This document shows positions 50,636 through 59,449 of a stretch of 59,449 nucleotides of DNA, in pieces. Each line of letters starts with the position of its first letter. Within the stretch, counting starts at the first letter, position 1. Below the pieces are notes generated by a model. That model saw only the letters and a list, made by a program, of their open reading frames with translations, was not told where the DNA came from and made no database searches. The position numbers and the translations under genes were made by a program. Origin of the DNA: Mollicutes bacterium (GTDB lineage Bacteria > Bacillota_I > Bacilli_A > Izemoplasmatales > Izemoplasmataceae); NCBI GenBank assembly GCA_003554735.1, contig PWHE01000117.1, positions 1-59,449 on the forward strand, given 5' to 3'.

Positions 50636-52963
50636 TTATTCAAAGTAAACAATAGTGGCGCCTTTTCCGCCTTCGTTGCCCTCACCGTCACGATGCGATT
50701 TGACGATCGGACTCGATGAAACGACGTCTTTGACCATCTTTCTGAGGGCCAGTGTCCCAAAGCCGTGGATGATGGTGGCGAATGGCTGGTTGGACAGCGC
50801 GCAATCGTCCAGATATTTCTCCAGTTCCTCTTGCGCTTCATGGACGCGCATGCCACGCAGGTCGAGTTCCTTCGCGGTACTTTTTCTGACGGTTTTGCTG
50901 GCGGGTTGGTCGCTTTTGGGAACGGTTTTCTTTGGCGCATCCTTGATGTATTCGAAATCTTCTTCATCAAACACGCTTTTCAGGCTCCCCATTTGCACAA
51001 GCCACTGATTGCCTTTTTGCTTCTTGATGAGTTCGCCGTGCCGGTTGTATTTCATGATGTAGACCCGGTCGCCGGGAGCGTACTCGTGGTCCTTGGTCCC
51101 GCTTTCCTTGGATGCTTCGGGGGTTGCGAGCTGTTTGGCACGGTGCTTCTTTTCCGCAAGTTCATGCTCTTTGAACGACTTCGTTTTCATGGTTTCGAGT
51201 TCTTCGATGAGCTGTTTGGCCTCTTCCCTGAGTTGTTTGAGTTCGGTGTTGACTTCCTGTGTCATGCGCTCCTTGAGGGATTCCCGTTTTTCCTGGAGCG
51301 CCTGCTTTTCTTTTCGGACCGCTTCTTTTTCACTGAGCAGTTCCTGATTCAACGCCTCATAACGGGAGAGCTCCGCCTCGAGCCGTTTCGATTCGGTCTT
51401 CAATGTATCGACAAGCTTGTTGACGTCGTCTTTTTCGATGTGCACATGCGTCTTGGCTTGTTCAATGATGGATTTTTTAAGTCCGAGACGTTCACCAATC
51501 AGAAAAGCGTGTGACTCTCCGGGGGTCCGAAGCAAAAGTCGATAGGTGGGTCTCAGGGTTTTTTCATCAAACTCGACGCTGGCGTTCATGATGGAATCGT
51601 TGGTGTAAGCATACGCTTTGAGTTCGGGATAATGTGTGGTCGCGATGACAATCGAGTCGTTCTTGGAAAGATGGTTCAGAATGCTCATCGCAAGGGAAGA
51701 CCCCTCTTTCGGGTCGGTCCCGCTTCCGAGTTCATCCAGTAGGACCAGCTGGTCATCGCCATAGTGATCGATGATGTCGACAATCCGACTCATGTGGGAT
51801 GAAAACGTGGACAAAGACTGTTCGATGGATTGCTCATCGCCGATATCGGCACGGATGTGGTTGAACATCCGGATTTCGCTTTTTGGAAGCGCGGGAATCA
51901 TCATCCCGCTTTGAGCCATGAGCGAAAGCAGGCCCACGGTTTTGAGTGTGACGGTTTTCCCGCCGGTGTTCGACCCCGTGATGACCATCATCCGGACACC
52001 CTCGTCGAAGGCGATGGTGTTGGCGACCACTTCGTCTTGTTTGATGAGGGGGTGCCGTGCCTTGATCAGATTGATTCGGTCCGATATTTCAGGCACAGAG
52101 GCCTCGAGGGCATAGCCGTATTTCGCCTTGGCGAAAAGGAAGTCGAGGTGGGTGAAAATCCGAACGTTCGTAGAAAGAAAGTGTCTTTCATCTGCGACCA
52201 GTGCGCTCAATCTATAAAGTATTTTTTCGATTTCCTGGCGTTCGTCCGTTTCAAGTTTAAGTTTTTTCGCACTCAGTTCTCGAACATTCGTGGGTTCGAT
52301 GTAGGCGGTCTCACCGCTGGACGAATAATCGAGGATGGTGCCCTTGACGTTATTCTTCTCGCTCAGTTTGACCGGGATGACATAACGGTCATAACGCATG
52401 GTCACGAGTTTTTCGGTCAATCGGTCGCTTTCTTTGTTCAACGTCGCATCCAGAGTCTCCTTGATGCGTTTTTCGGTCGCTTTCATCGAACCGCGGATAC
52501 CTTTGAGTTTTTGCGAGGCATCGTCCTTGATGTTTCCACGTCGGTCTATGACCGCATCGATGGAACGCTTCAGCGTTTTCAGCACAATCAGTTCGTCACT
52601 GTATTTGAGAATCGTGTATTCCTTTTCGTGATCATCAGCGACTCGGCGCATGTGACGCTTCATTCTTTCAGCCGCATCGATATGGGCGGTGATGTCCATC
52701 AGTTCCCCACTTTGCAGCATGGAGCCGATACGGGCCCGGTTAAGGATGTCGGAAAGCGGATGGATGCCGCCGAATGACGGCGTCAAATCGTCATGGACAA
52801 AAGCGTAGGCTTCCTTAACCTCAAAAAGCGCACTTTTCAGTGCGGTCCTTTCAGTGAACGGCTGTATGTTTTCAACCATACGCTTGCCGTCATCGGTTTC
52901 TGCCTTATCGTTAAGATGGGTGAGGATCTTGTCGAATTCCAATGTGTGCAGGTCGAAAGCCAT
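50636..52963 (-). CDS. mutS2: MutS2 family protein with Smr domain
   Basis: ITGSNTGGKTVTLKTVGLLSLMAQSG, LDELGSGTDPKEGSSLA, Smr LDLRGMRVHEAQEELEKYLDDC...IHGFGT. Confidence 0.97.
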   Translation of the reverse strand: MAFDLHTLEFDKILTHLNDKAETDDGKRMVENIQPFTERTALKSALFEVKEAYAFVHDDLTPSFGGIHPLSDILNRARIGSMLQSGELMDITAHIDAAERMKRHMRRVADDHEKEYTILKYSDELIVLKTLKRSIDAVIDRRGNIKDDASQKLKGIRGSMKATEKRIKETLDATLNKESDRLTEKLVTMRYDRYVIPVKLSEKNNVKGTILDYSSSGETAYIEPTNVRELSAKKLKLETDERQEIEKILYRLSALVADERHFLSTNVRIFTHLDFLFAKAKYGYALEASVPEISDRINLIKARHPLIKQDEVVANTIAFDEGVRMMVITGSNTGGKTVTLKTVGLLSLMAQSGMMIPALPKSEIRMFNHIRADIGDEQSIEQSLSTFSSHMSRIVDIIDHYGDDQLVLLDELGSGTDPKEGSSLAMSILNHLSKNDSIVIATTHYPELKAYAYTNDSIMNASVEFDEKTLRPTYRLLLRTPGESHAFLIGERLGLKKSIIEQAKTHVHIEKDDVNKLVDTLKTESKRLEAELSRYEALNQELLSEKEAVRKEKQALQEKRESLKERMTQEVNTELKQLREEAKQLIEELETMKTKSFKEHELAEKKHRAKQLATPEASKESGTKDHEYAPGDRVYIMKYNRHGELIKKQKGNQWLVQMGSLKSVFDEEDFEYIKDAPKKTVPKSDQPASKTVRKSTAKELDLRGMRVHEAQEELEKYLDDCALSNQPFATIIHGFGTLALRKMVKDVVSSSPIVKSHRDGEGNEGGKGATIVYFE

Positions 52964-53032
52964 AAAAATCACTCCTCGCGACTACTATTTTATCAAATTT
53001 CATGATAAAATACAGTAAAGGAAGTGAAAAAG

Positions 53033-53959
53033 ATGAATTTTGTAATGCGCCCTTCCGACCGCCAAATCAAAGCGTTACTGGACTTTTATAGGCACAATGT
53101 GAAAATGAAAGGCGAAAATCATATCGTGGCTGTGATCAAAGATGATGATCTGACCATCACAATCTACGATACCAATCGGGTCATGTTTCAAGGGAAACAG
53201 GCCGAAGAAGCCTTTTTCTTTTGGCATGACAACTTTGACCTCCCTGGCGAGGTCGACGCCAAAAAACCTTCGAAAACGCATGAATTTTATAAAGTCAGCA
53301 TCGGCTCTGATGAATCGGGTGTCGGTGACTATTTCGGACCGCTGACCGTCTGTGCCGCCTATCTTGACAAGGATGCCATGGCGTTCATATCGGAACTCAA
53401 TGTGGACGATTCCAAGAACCTATCGGACCGCAAGGTGCTTGAACTGGCGCCAAAGCTGATGAAAAAGATCCCTTATTCGCTGTTGGTCCTCAACAACAAG
53501 AAGTATAACGAACTGATCCAGAAGAAATACAACGCCAACACGCTCAAAGCCTACCTGCACGCCCAGGCGCACAAAAAACTGATTGAAAAAATCGATATGG
53601 AAAAAAGACCCTATATCATCGTCGACCAGTTTTGCGAAGAGAGAACCTACATGAACTATTTGAAACAGTTCAAAAACCCTATCCGGCCGGACTTGTTCCT
53701 GACCAAGGCGGAAAGCCGCTACGCTTCGGTGGCGGTGGCCAGCATCATCGCCCGTTACGCCTTTTTGATCAACCTCGCCAAACTCAGTAAAAAGCTTGGC
53801 ATCAAGCTCTTGAAAGGCGCGTCCAAAGCCGTTGACGAACAAGCGTCCCATCTCATTAAAAAAGGTGGCATGAACGCACTCACCCACTTTGCGAAGATCC
53901 ATTTCAAGACGACGGAAAAAGCCAAAGCCTTGCTGGATTCAAACAACCCCACCTACTAA
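53033..53959 (+). CDS. rnhC: ribonuclease HIII
   Basis: IGSDESGVGDYFGPLTVCAAYLDK; KAESRYASVAVASIIARYAFL. Confidence 0.96.
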   Translation: MNFVMRPSDRQIKALLDFYRHNVKMKGENHIVAVIKDDDLTITIYDTNRVMFQGKQAEEAFFFWHDNFDLPGEVDAKKPSKTHEFYKVSIGSDESGVGDYFGPLTVCAAYLDKDAMAFISELNVDDSKNLSDRKVLELAPKLMKKIPYSLLVLNNKKYNELIQKKYNANTLKAYLHAQAHKKLIEKIDMEKRPYIIVDQFCEERTYMNYLKQFKNPIRPDLFLTKAESRYASVAVASIIARYAFLINLAKLSKKLGIKLLKGASKAVDEQASHLIKKGGMNALTHFAKIHFKTTEKAKALLDSNNPTY

Positions 53960-53961
53960 AA

Positions 53962-53990
53962 GACGCCGCGTCAAAAACGCGGCGTCTTTC
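53962..53990. terminator. bidirectional terminator
   Basis: aaagacgccgcgt caaaa acgcggcgtcttt perfect stem. Confidence 0.85.
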
Positions 53991-54339
53991 TCTCTTTATA
54001 ACGGTTTTTTCTCACAAAGGTGAGATGCGTCTTTCCCGCATCACTTTTCACATGCATCTCGTCGATGAGATGGCCGAGGATTTCCAATTCGCTCTTTGAA
54101 TCGATATCGCCCACAAGCTCCCAGCCGTAGGTTTCGATTTCCATGTCACGATCACGATCGATTTTCTTGCGGATTTTGTCGATCAATTGGGCGTCCAGTT
54201 GCTTGACGGTCACCGAAAACACGGTGGCGTTTTCCTCGTGGAACGTTTCCATCCTGACGGACTTATGACCGTGCATCATGAAAAACAGGGTCAATTCACG
54301 GACGATCATCGTCACGATACGGATTTCTCTCTTATTCAT
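53971..54339 (-). CDS. small hypothetical protein, possible GHKL-like C-terminal half
   Basis: RBS gaggaggc; C-terminal ELEILGHLIDEMHVKSDAGKTHLTFVRK vaguely resembles GHKL ATPase ends; closely follows the DUF1576 gene. Confidence 0.65.
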   Translation of the reverse strand: MNKREIRIVTMIVRELTLFFMMHGHKSVRMETFHEENATVFSVTVKQLDAQLIDKIRKKIDRDRDMEIETYGWELVGDIDSKSELEILGHLIDEMHVKSDAGKTHLTFVRKNRYKERKTPRF

Positions 54340-54340
54340 G

Positions 54341-55603
54341 TCATGCCTCCTCGATTTCATCTTTTTTGAGTGCTTCCAAAAACGGAATCATGAGCGCCGC
54401 CACAAAACCGGCAGCAAACCCGTTGTTATATAGGTCGAAGCCCCCTTGAAACAGATAGGTGAGCGGTGTGATGATGATATGCAGGAATCCCGCAAACACC
54501 CCCACGAAAAAGCCGTAACGTCCCGCGATGGGGGACACCGCCGTCACGAACAGGATGGCGATCGCCATGCCCACTTCATCGAGTGAGTAAGCCGGACTCA
54601 GAAGTGCACCGACAAGAGCCCCAAGCATAACCGGCGCGGCATTTTTCGGATGTTTTCCGAATGCCCCGAAGCCCATGACGGTGAGAATGCCGCCCATCAC
54701 CGGTCCGTTGATCTCGATATTCAGTATGAACAGCACCAAAAGACTCATGAGCCCCATGATTCCGACATTCAGCATGGTCGGCGCCCGGCCATAGTCGCGG
54801 ATGAAATCGCTGACGAGGCGTCCGGTGGAGCGTGTCAGGGGCAGATAGTTCTTGAGCACGCGACCATCGATGATGAACGCCGCTGCGATAAACGTCAATG
54901 ACATGAGCAGCGTCAGAAGCTGAAGTTCACTGTGAAACGCTTCGCTGGTCGGTCCGCCGACCATGAAATCGATTCTGAACGCAGTGAGAATGGCTGAATA
55001 GAACATGGAGAGGATGCCCATGGCAAAGCCGATGTTGTAAAGGTTGTACCCTTTATGGAAACGGGTCGTGTGCGCCGCAAGGGCGGGCAGCACGAAACCG
55101 GTCAGAATCCCTACGAGCGTGCCGAGAGGAATACCGACATAAAGGGGCCAGGGACCACCGAAGATCAAAAAGGAAACGATCGGCGAGATACCGGTCGAAA
55201 AAAGAACGACAATCATGAACGAACGGAACTCCAGTTTCTGCATTCTCGCATAAAGGTAGATTCCGATGTAGATGGGGATGGTGTTGAAGATGTTTTTCCC
55301 GAAGAACGAAAACCCCGCAATGGTGAATATACCCGCGAACATCGGTCCGCTCATCTTCATCTTCAGCCTGCTCAGCATCAGGATGTTGATGAGAAGAATC
55401 GTGGATACATTGAACATTGTGGCACTGAATCCGCCGATTCTGAGATAATCACTGATCAGGACGGATGGCGATCTCAGGATTTCAACATAACCGCTGAACA
55501 GATCGGAAAGCGATCCTGTCACAAAACTCATCGAGAAAAGGATAATGAAAATGACGGGCATCAGCATGCGCCGCTTGAGAAACTCGGGTAGGTTGATGGG
55601 CAT
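54341..55603 (-). CDS. DUF1576-family multi-TM protein
   Basis: Internally duplicated membrane protein with MSGPMFAGIFTIAGFSFFGKNIFNTIPIYIGIYL and NGPVMGGILTVMGFGAFGKHPKNAAPVMLGALVG. Confidence 0.8.
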   Translation of the reverse strand: MPINLPEFLKRRMLMPVIFIILFSMSFVTGSLSDLFSGYVEILRSPSVLISDYLRIGGFSATMFNVSTILLINILMLSRLKMKMSGPMFAGIFTIAGFSFFGKNIFNTIPIYIGIYLYARMQKLEFRSFMIVVLFSTGISPIVSFLIFGGPWPLYVGIPLGTLVGILTGFVLPALAAHTTRFHKGYNLYNIGFAMGILSMFYSAILTAFRIDFMVGGPTSEAFHSELQLLTLLMSLTFIAAAFIIDGRVLKNYLPLTRSTGRLVSDFIRDYGRAPTMLNVGIMGLMSLLVLFILNIEINGPVMGGILTVMGFGAFGKHPKNAAPVMLGALVGALLSPAYSLDEVGMAIAILFVTAVSPIAGRYGFFVGVFAGFLHIIITPLTYLFQGGFDLYNNGFAAGFVAALMIPFLEALKKDEIEEA

Positions 55604-55667
55604 AAGACAATCTCCTTGCAAGCAACTTGTGTGTGAACTACAAAATTATAATACCAAAAAAAAAGCA

Positions 55668-55690
55668 TGAGTCAAAAAGTTTTTGACTCA
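55668..55690 (-). terminator. terminator overlapping the ohr stop
   Basis: gagtcaaaaa gt ttttgactc inverted repeat with poly-T on the minus strand. Confidence 0.65.
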
Positions 55691-56101
55691 CGCGATTTTC
55701 GCATTGACGTTCACATTGCCTTTAATCGCTTTGGAATAAGGGCAGAAGCCCAGTCCGGCTTCTAGCAGTTTTTCCTGCTCGGATTTGTCGAACCCCTTGA
55801 TGGAAGCGACCACCTCGAGATCGAACTTGAATCCGCCGTCCGGGTCACCCACAAGGCTCAAATTGGCATCTATGACGATATCATCGGCTTGTTTGCCTTG
55901 TTGCTCAAGCAGAAACTCGATCGAGCTTGCCAGGCATGAAGCATACCCTGCCGCAAACAGGTTCTCAGGGTCGACCCCATTGTTTTCACCGCCCATTTCT
56001 GTCGGTTTTCGGAGTTTCAGATCAAGCGCCTTGTCCTCAGTCTTGAGGCTGCCGTTACGGCCGCCTTCCATACGGGCGCTTCGTTTGAGAAATGTTTTCA
56101 T
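55688..56101 (-). CDS. ohr: organic hydroperoxide resistance protein (Ohr/OsmC)
   Basis: GYASCLASSIEFLLEQQGK and GLGFCPYSKAIKGN catalytic cysteines. Confidence 0.95.
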   Translation of the reverse strand: MKTFLKRSARMEGGRNGSLKTEDKALDLKLRKPTEMGGENNGVDPENLFAAGYASCLASSIEFLLEQQGKQADDIVIDANLSLVGDPDGGFKFDLEVVASIKGFDKSEQEKLLEAGLGFCPYSKAIKGNVNVNAKIA

Positions 56102-56175
56102 TATTGTGTTTCACTCCTTTCTTTTATCCGATTCTACCGTGTTTTACGCTCTTGGCCAAAAGATATACTTTATTA

Positions 56176-56190
56176 TTGTACTTATTACAA
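56176..56190. promoter_or_regulatory. Fur/PerR-like palindrome upstream of ohr
   Basis: TTGTACTTATTACAA, 7-1-7 palindrome with one mismatch. Confidence 0.55.
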
Positions 56191-56267
56191 ATAAACAATG
56201 TATTTAAAATGATAAATTAACGATGGCATGCTATCATTTAATTAGAAAACATTTCAAGGAGGCCCCT

Positions 56268-56663
56268 ATGAATCTGATCCTGATGTATCTCCTGACATTC
56301 GCGGTTTTTTTCGCCATTGACCTGGTATGGCTTGGCGTCATCGCAAAAAAGCTTTACAACAAGTATCTGGGGTATTTGTTGGCGGATAACGTCAATTGGC
56401 CCGCCGCCATCATATTCTATCTATTATTCATTCTAGGGCTTGTCTATTTCGCGGTCTATCCCGCGCATCAAGACGCAAGCGTTTTGACCGCGTTTCAAAA
56501 CGGCGCCTTGTTCGGGTTCTTCTGCTATGTGACTTACGACCTGACAAATCTAGCCACCCTGAAAAACTGGCCGATTCAAATCACCCTCATCGACCTTGTC
56601 TGGGGAACTTTTGTCGGTTCAGCGAGCGCAACGCTCGGTTATTTGCTTTTCACTTTGTTCTAA
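56268..56663 (+). CDS. DUF2177-family membrane protein
   Basis: FAIDLVWLGVIAKKLYNKYLGYLL; GFFCYVTYDLTNLATLKNWP; RBS aggagg. Confidence 0.88.
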   Translation: MNLILMYLLTFAVFFAIDLVWLGVIAKKLYNKYLGYLLADNVNWPAAIIFYLLFILGLVYFAVYPAHQDASVLTAFQNGALFGFFCYVTYDLTNLATLKNWPIQITLIDLVWGTFVGSASATLGYLLFTLF

Positions 56664-56705
56664 ACAAAAACACACCTTAAAAATAAGACAATGGAGACGA
56701 TGCTT

Positions 56706-58499
56706 ATGAACACCACAACATTTAACAAAGAAAAATTCTACCATTCCCTGATGGCCGGAGCAAAAAGCGTGCTCCGGCACAAAGACGCACTGAACGAAAT
56801 CAATGTTTTCCCAGTCGCCGACGGCGACACAGGGACCAACCTGGCTTCCTTGATGCACGCGATACTGGATGAGAGCGACCTCAAAAACGACGACAAAAAC
56901 ACACTCAAAGACATTGCCGACAGAGCGCTCGAAGGCGCCCGCGGCAATTCCGGGATCATCTTCGCTCAGTATCTGAACGGGCTTTTGATCGAACTGGACC
57001 GGCGCGAAGGTGAAATTGATGTCGACGGACTGATCGACGCCATCGAAAAAGCGGTTCCTTATGCTTATGAAGCGGTCAGCGAGCCTGTTGAAGGCACCAT
57101 GATCACGCTCATGCGTGAGTGGAGCGAGTCGCTCAAAAGTCTCAAACAAAAAACCAAGGACCTGATTGTCCTTCTTAGCGAATCATTCGACGCCCTTCGC
57201 AAATCTTTACTGCAAACCACAGAGAAGCTTGACGTCCTCAAACAGAACAAAGTCGTGGATGCCGGCGCCAAGGGGTTCTTCCATTTTGTCGAAGGCTTCA
57301 TGCAATATCTCCGTGACGGCGTCATGGATGAGCTGTATGAAGATTCTTTCGACGCCAAAGATCCTGAAGAAGGCAAACCGGACAATCACGAGTCGTTTGA
57401 AGAAGGCGACTACCGCTATTGTACCGAAGCGCTGATCACCGGGGAGAACCTTTCCGCCAAAGCCATCAAGAAAACCCTTCATGACCTTGGCAACTCGATG
57501 GTGGTCGCGGGCAACGATTCGAAGGCCCGAATCCATATCCACACGAACGAACCACAGGAGGTCTTCTTCCGTTTAAGGGACCATGGCACCATCGAACAAC
57601 AGAAGGTCGACGACATGAAGCGTCAGCACGAAGTCCGCAATGCCCGCAAGTATGACACAGCGATTGTCACGGACTCCATTGCCGACCTCCCTCAGGACCT
57701 GATCGACAAATACCAGATCCAACAGATTCCTTTGCCGATTACCATTGAAGGTTCGGACTACTACGACAAGCTGACCATCACGAGCGAAAAATTCTACGAA
57801 TTCATGGATGAACTCAAAGAATACCCGAAAAGTGCCCAACCCAACCTCAAGCAGATCCAAAACTTTTTCTCCTATCTGAGCACCTACTACAAAAACATCA
57901 TTGTGATCAGCGTGTCATCGAAAATGAGCGGGACCCACAATGTGTTCACACAAGCCAAAAAAGCGCTCGACAAGAACGTCCGGCTGGAAGTCATCGACTC
58001 CAAACAAAACTCCGGCGCACAAGGCTTGCTTGTCATGCGCGCCGCCGAACTGATTGACGAAGGACGCGAATTCAACGAGATTGTTGACACCATCAACACA
58101 CTCAGAGACAAGGCCCGCATCCTGGTCAGTGTCAAGACCCTCAAGTATATGGTGCGCGGTGGCCGGGTATCGAAAGTCACCGGTGTCATCGGGAAAATCA
58201 TGAACCTGAAACCGGTCATCTCGATTGACGAATCCGGCGAGGGCATCATTTTCGCCAAGGGTCTCTCCATCAGGATGTCGACCAAGAAAATCTTCGACCA
58301 CCTTGAGAAAATGCATAAGGAACATGGCATCGAACGTTATGCGGTCGTCCATGCCAAAGCACCCGCTCGCGTCAGCGAATACATCGAAAAAGCCAAATCG
58401 ATCACCGGCATGAATCCATCCTACACCATGGACATTTCTTCGATCGTGGCGATGAACGCCGGCATCGGCACCGTCGCGATCGCATACATCACTAAATAA
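56706..58499 (+). CDS. DAK2 (FakA-like) + DegV (FakB-like) fusion protein
   Basis: N-terminal EINVFPVADGDTGTNL and GARGNSGIIFAQYL; C-terminal AIVTDSIADLPQDLIDKYQIQQIPLPI and SSKMSGTHNVF DegV motifs. Confidence 0.93.
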   Translation: MNTTTFNKEKFYHSLMAGAKSVLRHKDALNEINVFPVADGDTGTNLASLMHAILDESDLKNDDKNTLKDIADRALEGARGNSGIIFAQYLNGLLIELDRREGEIDVDGLIDAIEKAVPYAYEAVSEPVEGTMITLMREWSESLKSLKQKTKDLIVLLSESFDALRKSLLQTTEKLDVLKQNKVVDAGAKGFFHFVEGFMQYLRDGVMDELYEDSFDAKDPEEGKPDNHESFEEGDYRYCTEALITGENLSAKAIKKTLHDLGNSMVVAGNDSKARIHIHTNEPQEVFFRLRDHGTIEQQKVDDMKRQHEVRNARKYDTAIVTDSIADLPQDLIDKYQIQQIPLPITIEGSDYYDKLTITSEKFYEFMDELKEYPKSAQPNLKQIQNFFSYLSTYYKNIIVISVSSKMSGTHNVFTQAKKALDKNVRLEVIDSKQNSGAQGLLVMRAAELIDEGREFNEIVDTINTLRDKARILVSVKTLKYMVRGGRVSKVTGVIGKIMNLKPVISIDESGEGIIFAKGLSIRMSTKKIFDHLEKMHKEHGIERYAVVHAKAPARVSEYIEKAKSITGMNPSYTMDISSIVAMNAGIGTVAIAYITK

Positions 58500-58520
58500 T
58501 CCATCTTCAGGAGGGATAAC

Positions 58521-59330
58521 GTGCACATCTATCTTCTTTACGCAGCGCTTATCATACTCATCTATTTCATCATCGGTTTCATCATCGCGCAAATCAAGAA
58601 AGACAACTCGTTCGCCGATGTCATGTGGGGCGCGGGGTTCATCGTGCTTACAATCGGGCTTTATCTGATTCGCCAGCTAGGCGGCGAGGCGATGATCAAT
58701 GCCCACTTCGTGATTCTTATCATGACACTAGTGTGGGGCTTCAGACTGACCCGCTTCCTCTTCAGGAGAAACCGTAAGGTCGGCGAGGATGCGCGCTACA
58801 TCGAAATGCGTGAAAAATGGGGCGACAAGGTTCGAATCAACGCATTTTTCAAAGTCTTCATGCTACAAGGCCTGCTTCAATACGTTGTGGCGTTCGCGAT
58901 CATCGTCGCCTTCGCCTATCCGAATGAAGAGCCGCTCCCGCTTGCCAATCTCGCCTTGTTCCTCGGGTCTGTCGTTTGGCTCTTCGGCTTCATCTTCGAG
59001 ATGGTCGCCGATCAGCAGATGCGCAACTTCAAGCATCGCCCGGAAATGGAAGGCCGTGTGCTGAAACGCGGACTCTGGCAATACTCGCGTCATCCGAACT
59101 ACTTCGGCGAGGCGACGTTATGGTGGGGACTTTGGATTGTCGTGCTCGGCAACGCCGCATTTCCATTCAATCTCATCGCGATCATCGCGCCGATCACCAT
59201 CACCGTGCTCGTACGCTTCATATCCGGCGTGCCGTTGCTGGAACGAAAGATGATGAACCGCGAGGAGTATCAAGAGTACGCAAACCACACCAGCATCTTT
59301 TTCCCGCTGCCACCCAAAGACAAAAAATGA
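58521..59330 (+). CDS. DUF1295/steroid 5-alpha-reductase-like membrane protein
   Basis: NSFADVMWGAGFIVL; LWQYSRHPNYFGEATLWWGLWI. Confidence 0.93.
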   Translation: MHIYLLYAALIILIYFIIGFIIAQIKKDNSFADVMWGAGFIVLTIGLYLIRQLGGEAMINAHFVILIMTLVWGFRLTRFLFRRNRKVGEDARYIEMREKWGDKVRINAFFKVFMLQGLLQYVVAFAIIVAFAYPNEEPLPLANLALFLGSVVWLFGFIFEMVADQQMRNFKHRPEMEGRVLKRGLWQYSRHPNYFGEATLWWGLWIVVLGNAAFPFNLIAIIAPITITVLVRFISGVPLLERKMMNREEYQEYANHTSIFFPLPPKDKK

Positions 59331-59369
59331 CTCTCTGTCAAGGATAGGGGTCAGTAAGTTGAAACGCTA

Positions 59370-59402
59370 AGCACCGTCATTTCAAATGATGGTGCTTTTC
59401 TT
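59370..59402 (+). terminator. terminator after the DUF1295 gene
   Basis: aagcaccgtcat ttcaa atgatggtgcttttc. Confidence 0.75.
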
Positions 59403-59449
59403 ATGCACTTTTAAGTTTCAAGCCATTGAACGATGTCATGATACGACGT

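Noticed and set aside
51830-52777. 315-aa plus-strand ORF opposite mutS2
   Set aside because: Fully inside a confidently identified gene; no recognisable domain.

Overview
This is a gene-dense, mostly minus-strand chromosomal segment of a low-complexity, Firmicutes/Mollicutes-like bacterium. It uses the standard code, with TGA as stop, and has a class-B-looking RNase P RNA. I cannot name the taxon; a wall-less or reduced lineage is only an inference. Most of the window is recognisable core biology: nucleoside catabolism and thymidylate synthesis (pdp, thyA, dfrA, deoD, deoC, deoB), an ftsZ-yggS-sepF-yggT-(T-box)-ileS cluster, tgt, queA-ruvB, hemW, lepA, rnpB, pnp, rpsO, ribF-truB, mutS2-trxA, rnhC, a DAK2-DegV fusion, and a tandem-ASKHA 2-hydroxyacyl-CoA dehydratase activase pair. 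RNA elements seen are a TPP riboswitch at the left edge, an ileS T-box, rnpB and a possible S15 leader. No CRISPR array, tRNA, rRNA or intact mobile element was recognised. The least explained part is a plus-strand two-gene operon (about 28.96-35.37 kb). It encodes two giant, almost purely coiled-coil soluble proteins (about 1164 and 959 aa), one with at least ten consecutive 11-residue (hendecad) units, and is preceded by a promoter with an operator-like palindrome. Other leads are Fur/PerR-like palindromes inside the dps and ohr promoters, a palindrome inside the trxA promoter, a SepF with a polylysine N-terminus instead of the usual amphipathic helix, and a three-gene DUF2089/SHOCT-like operon.
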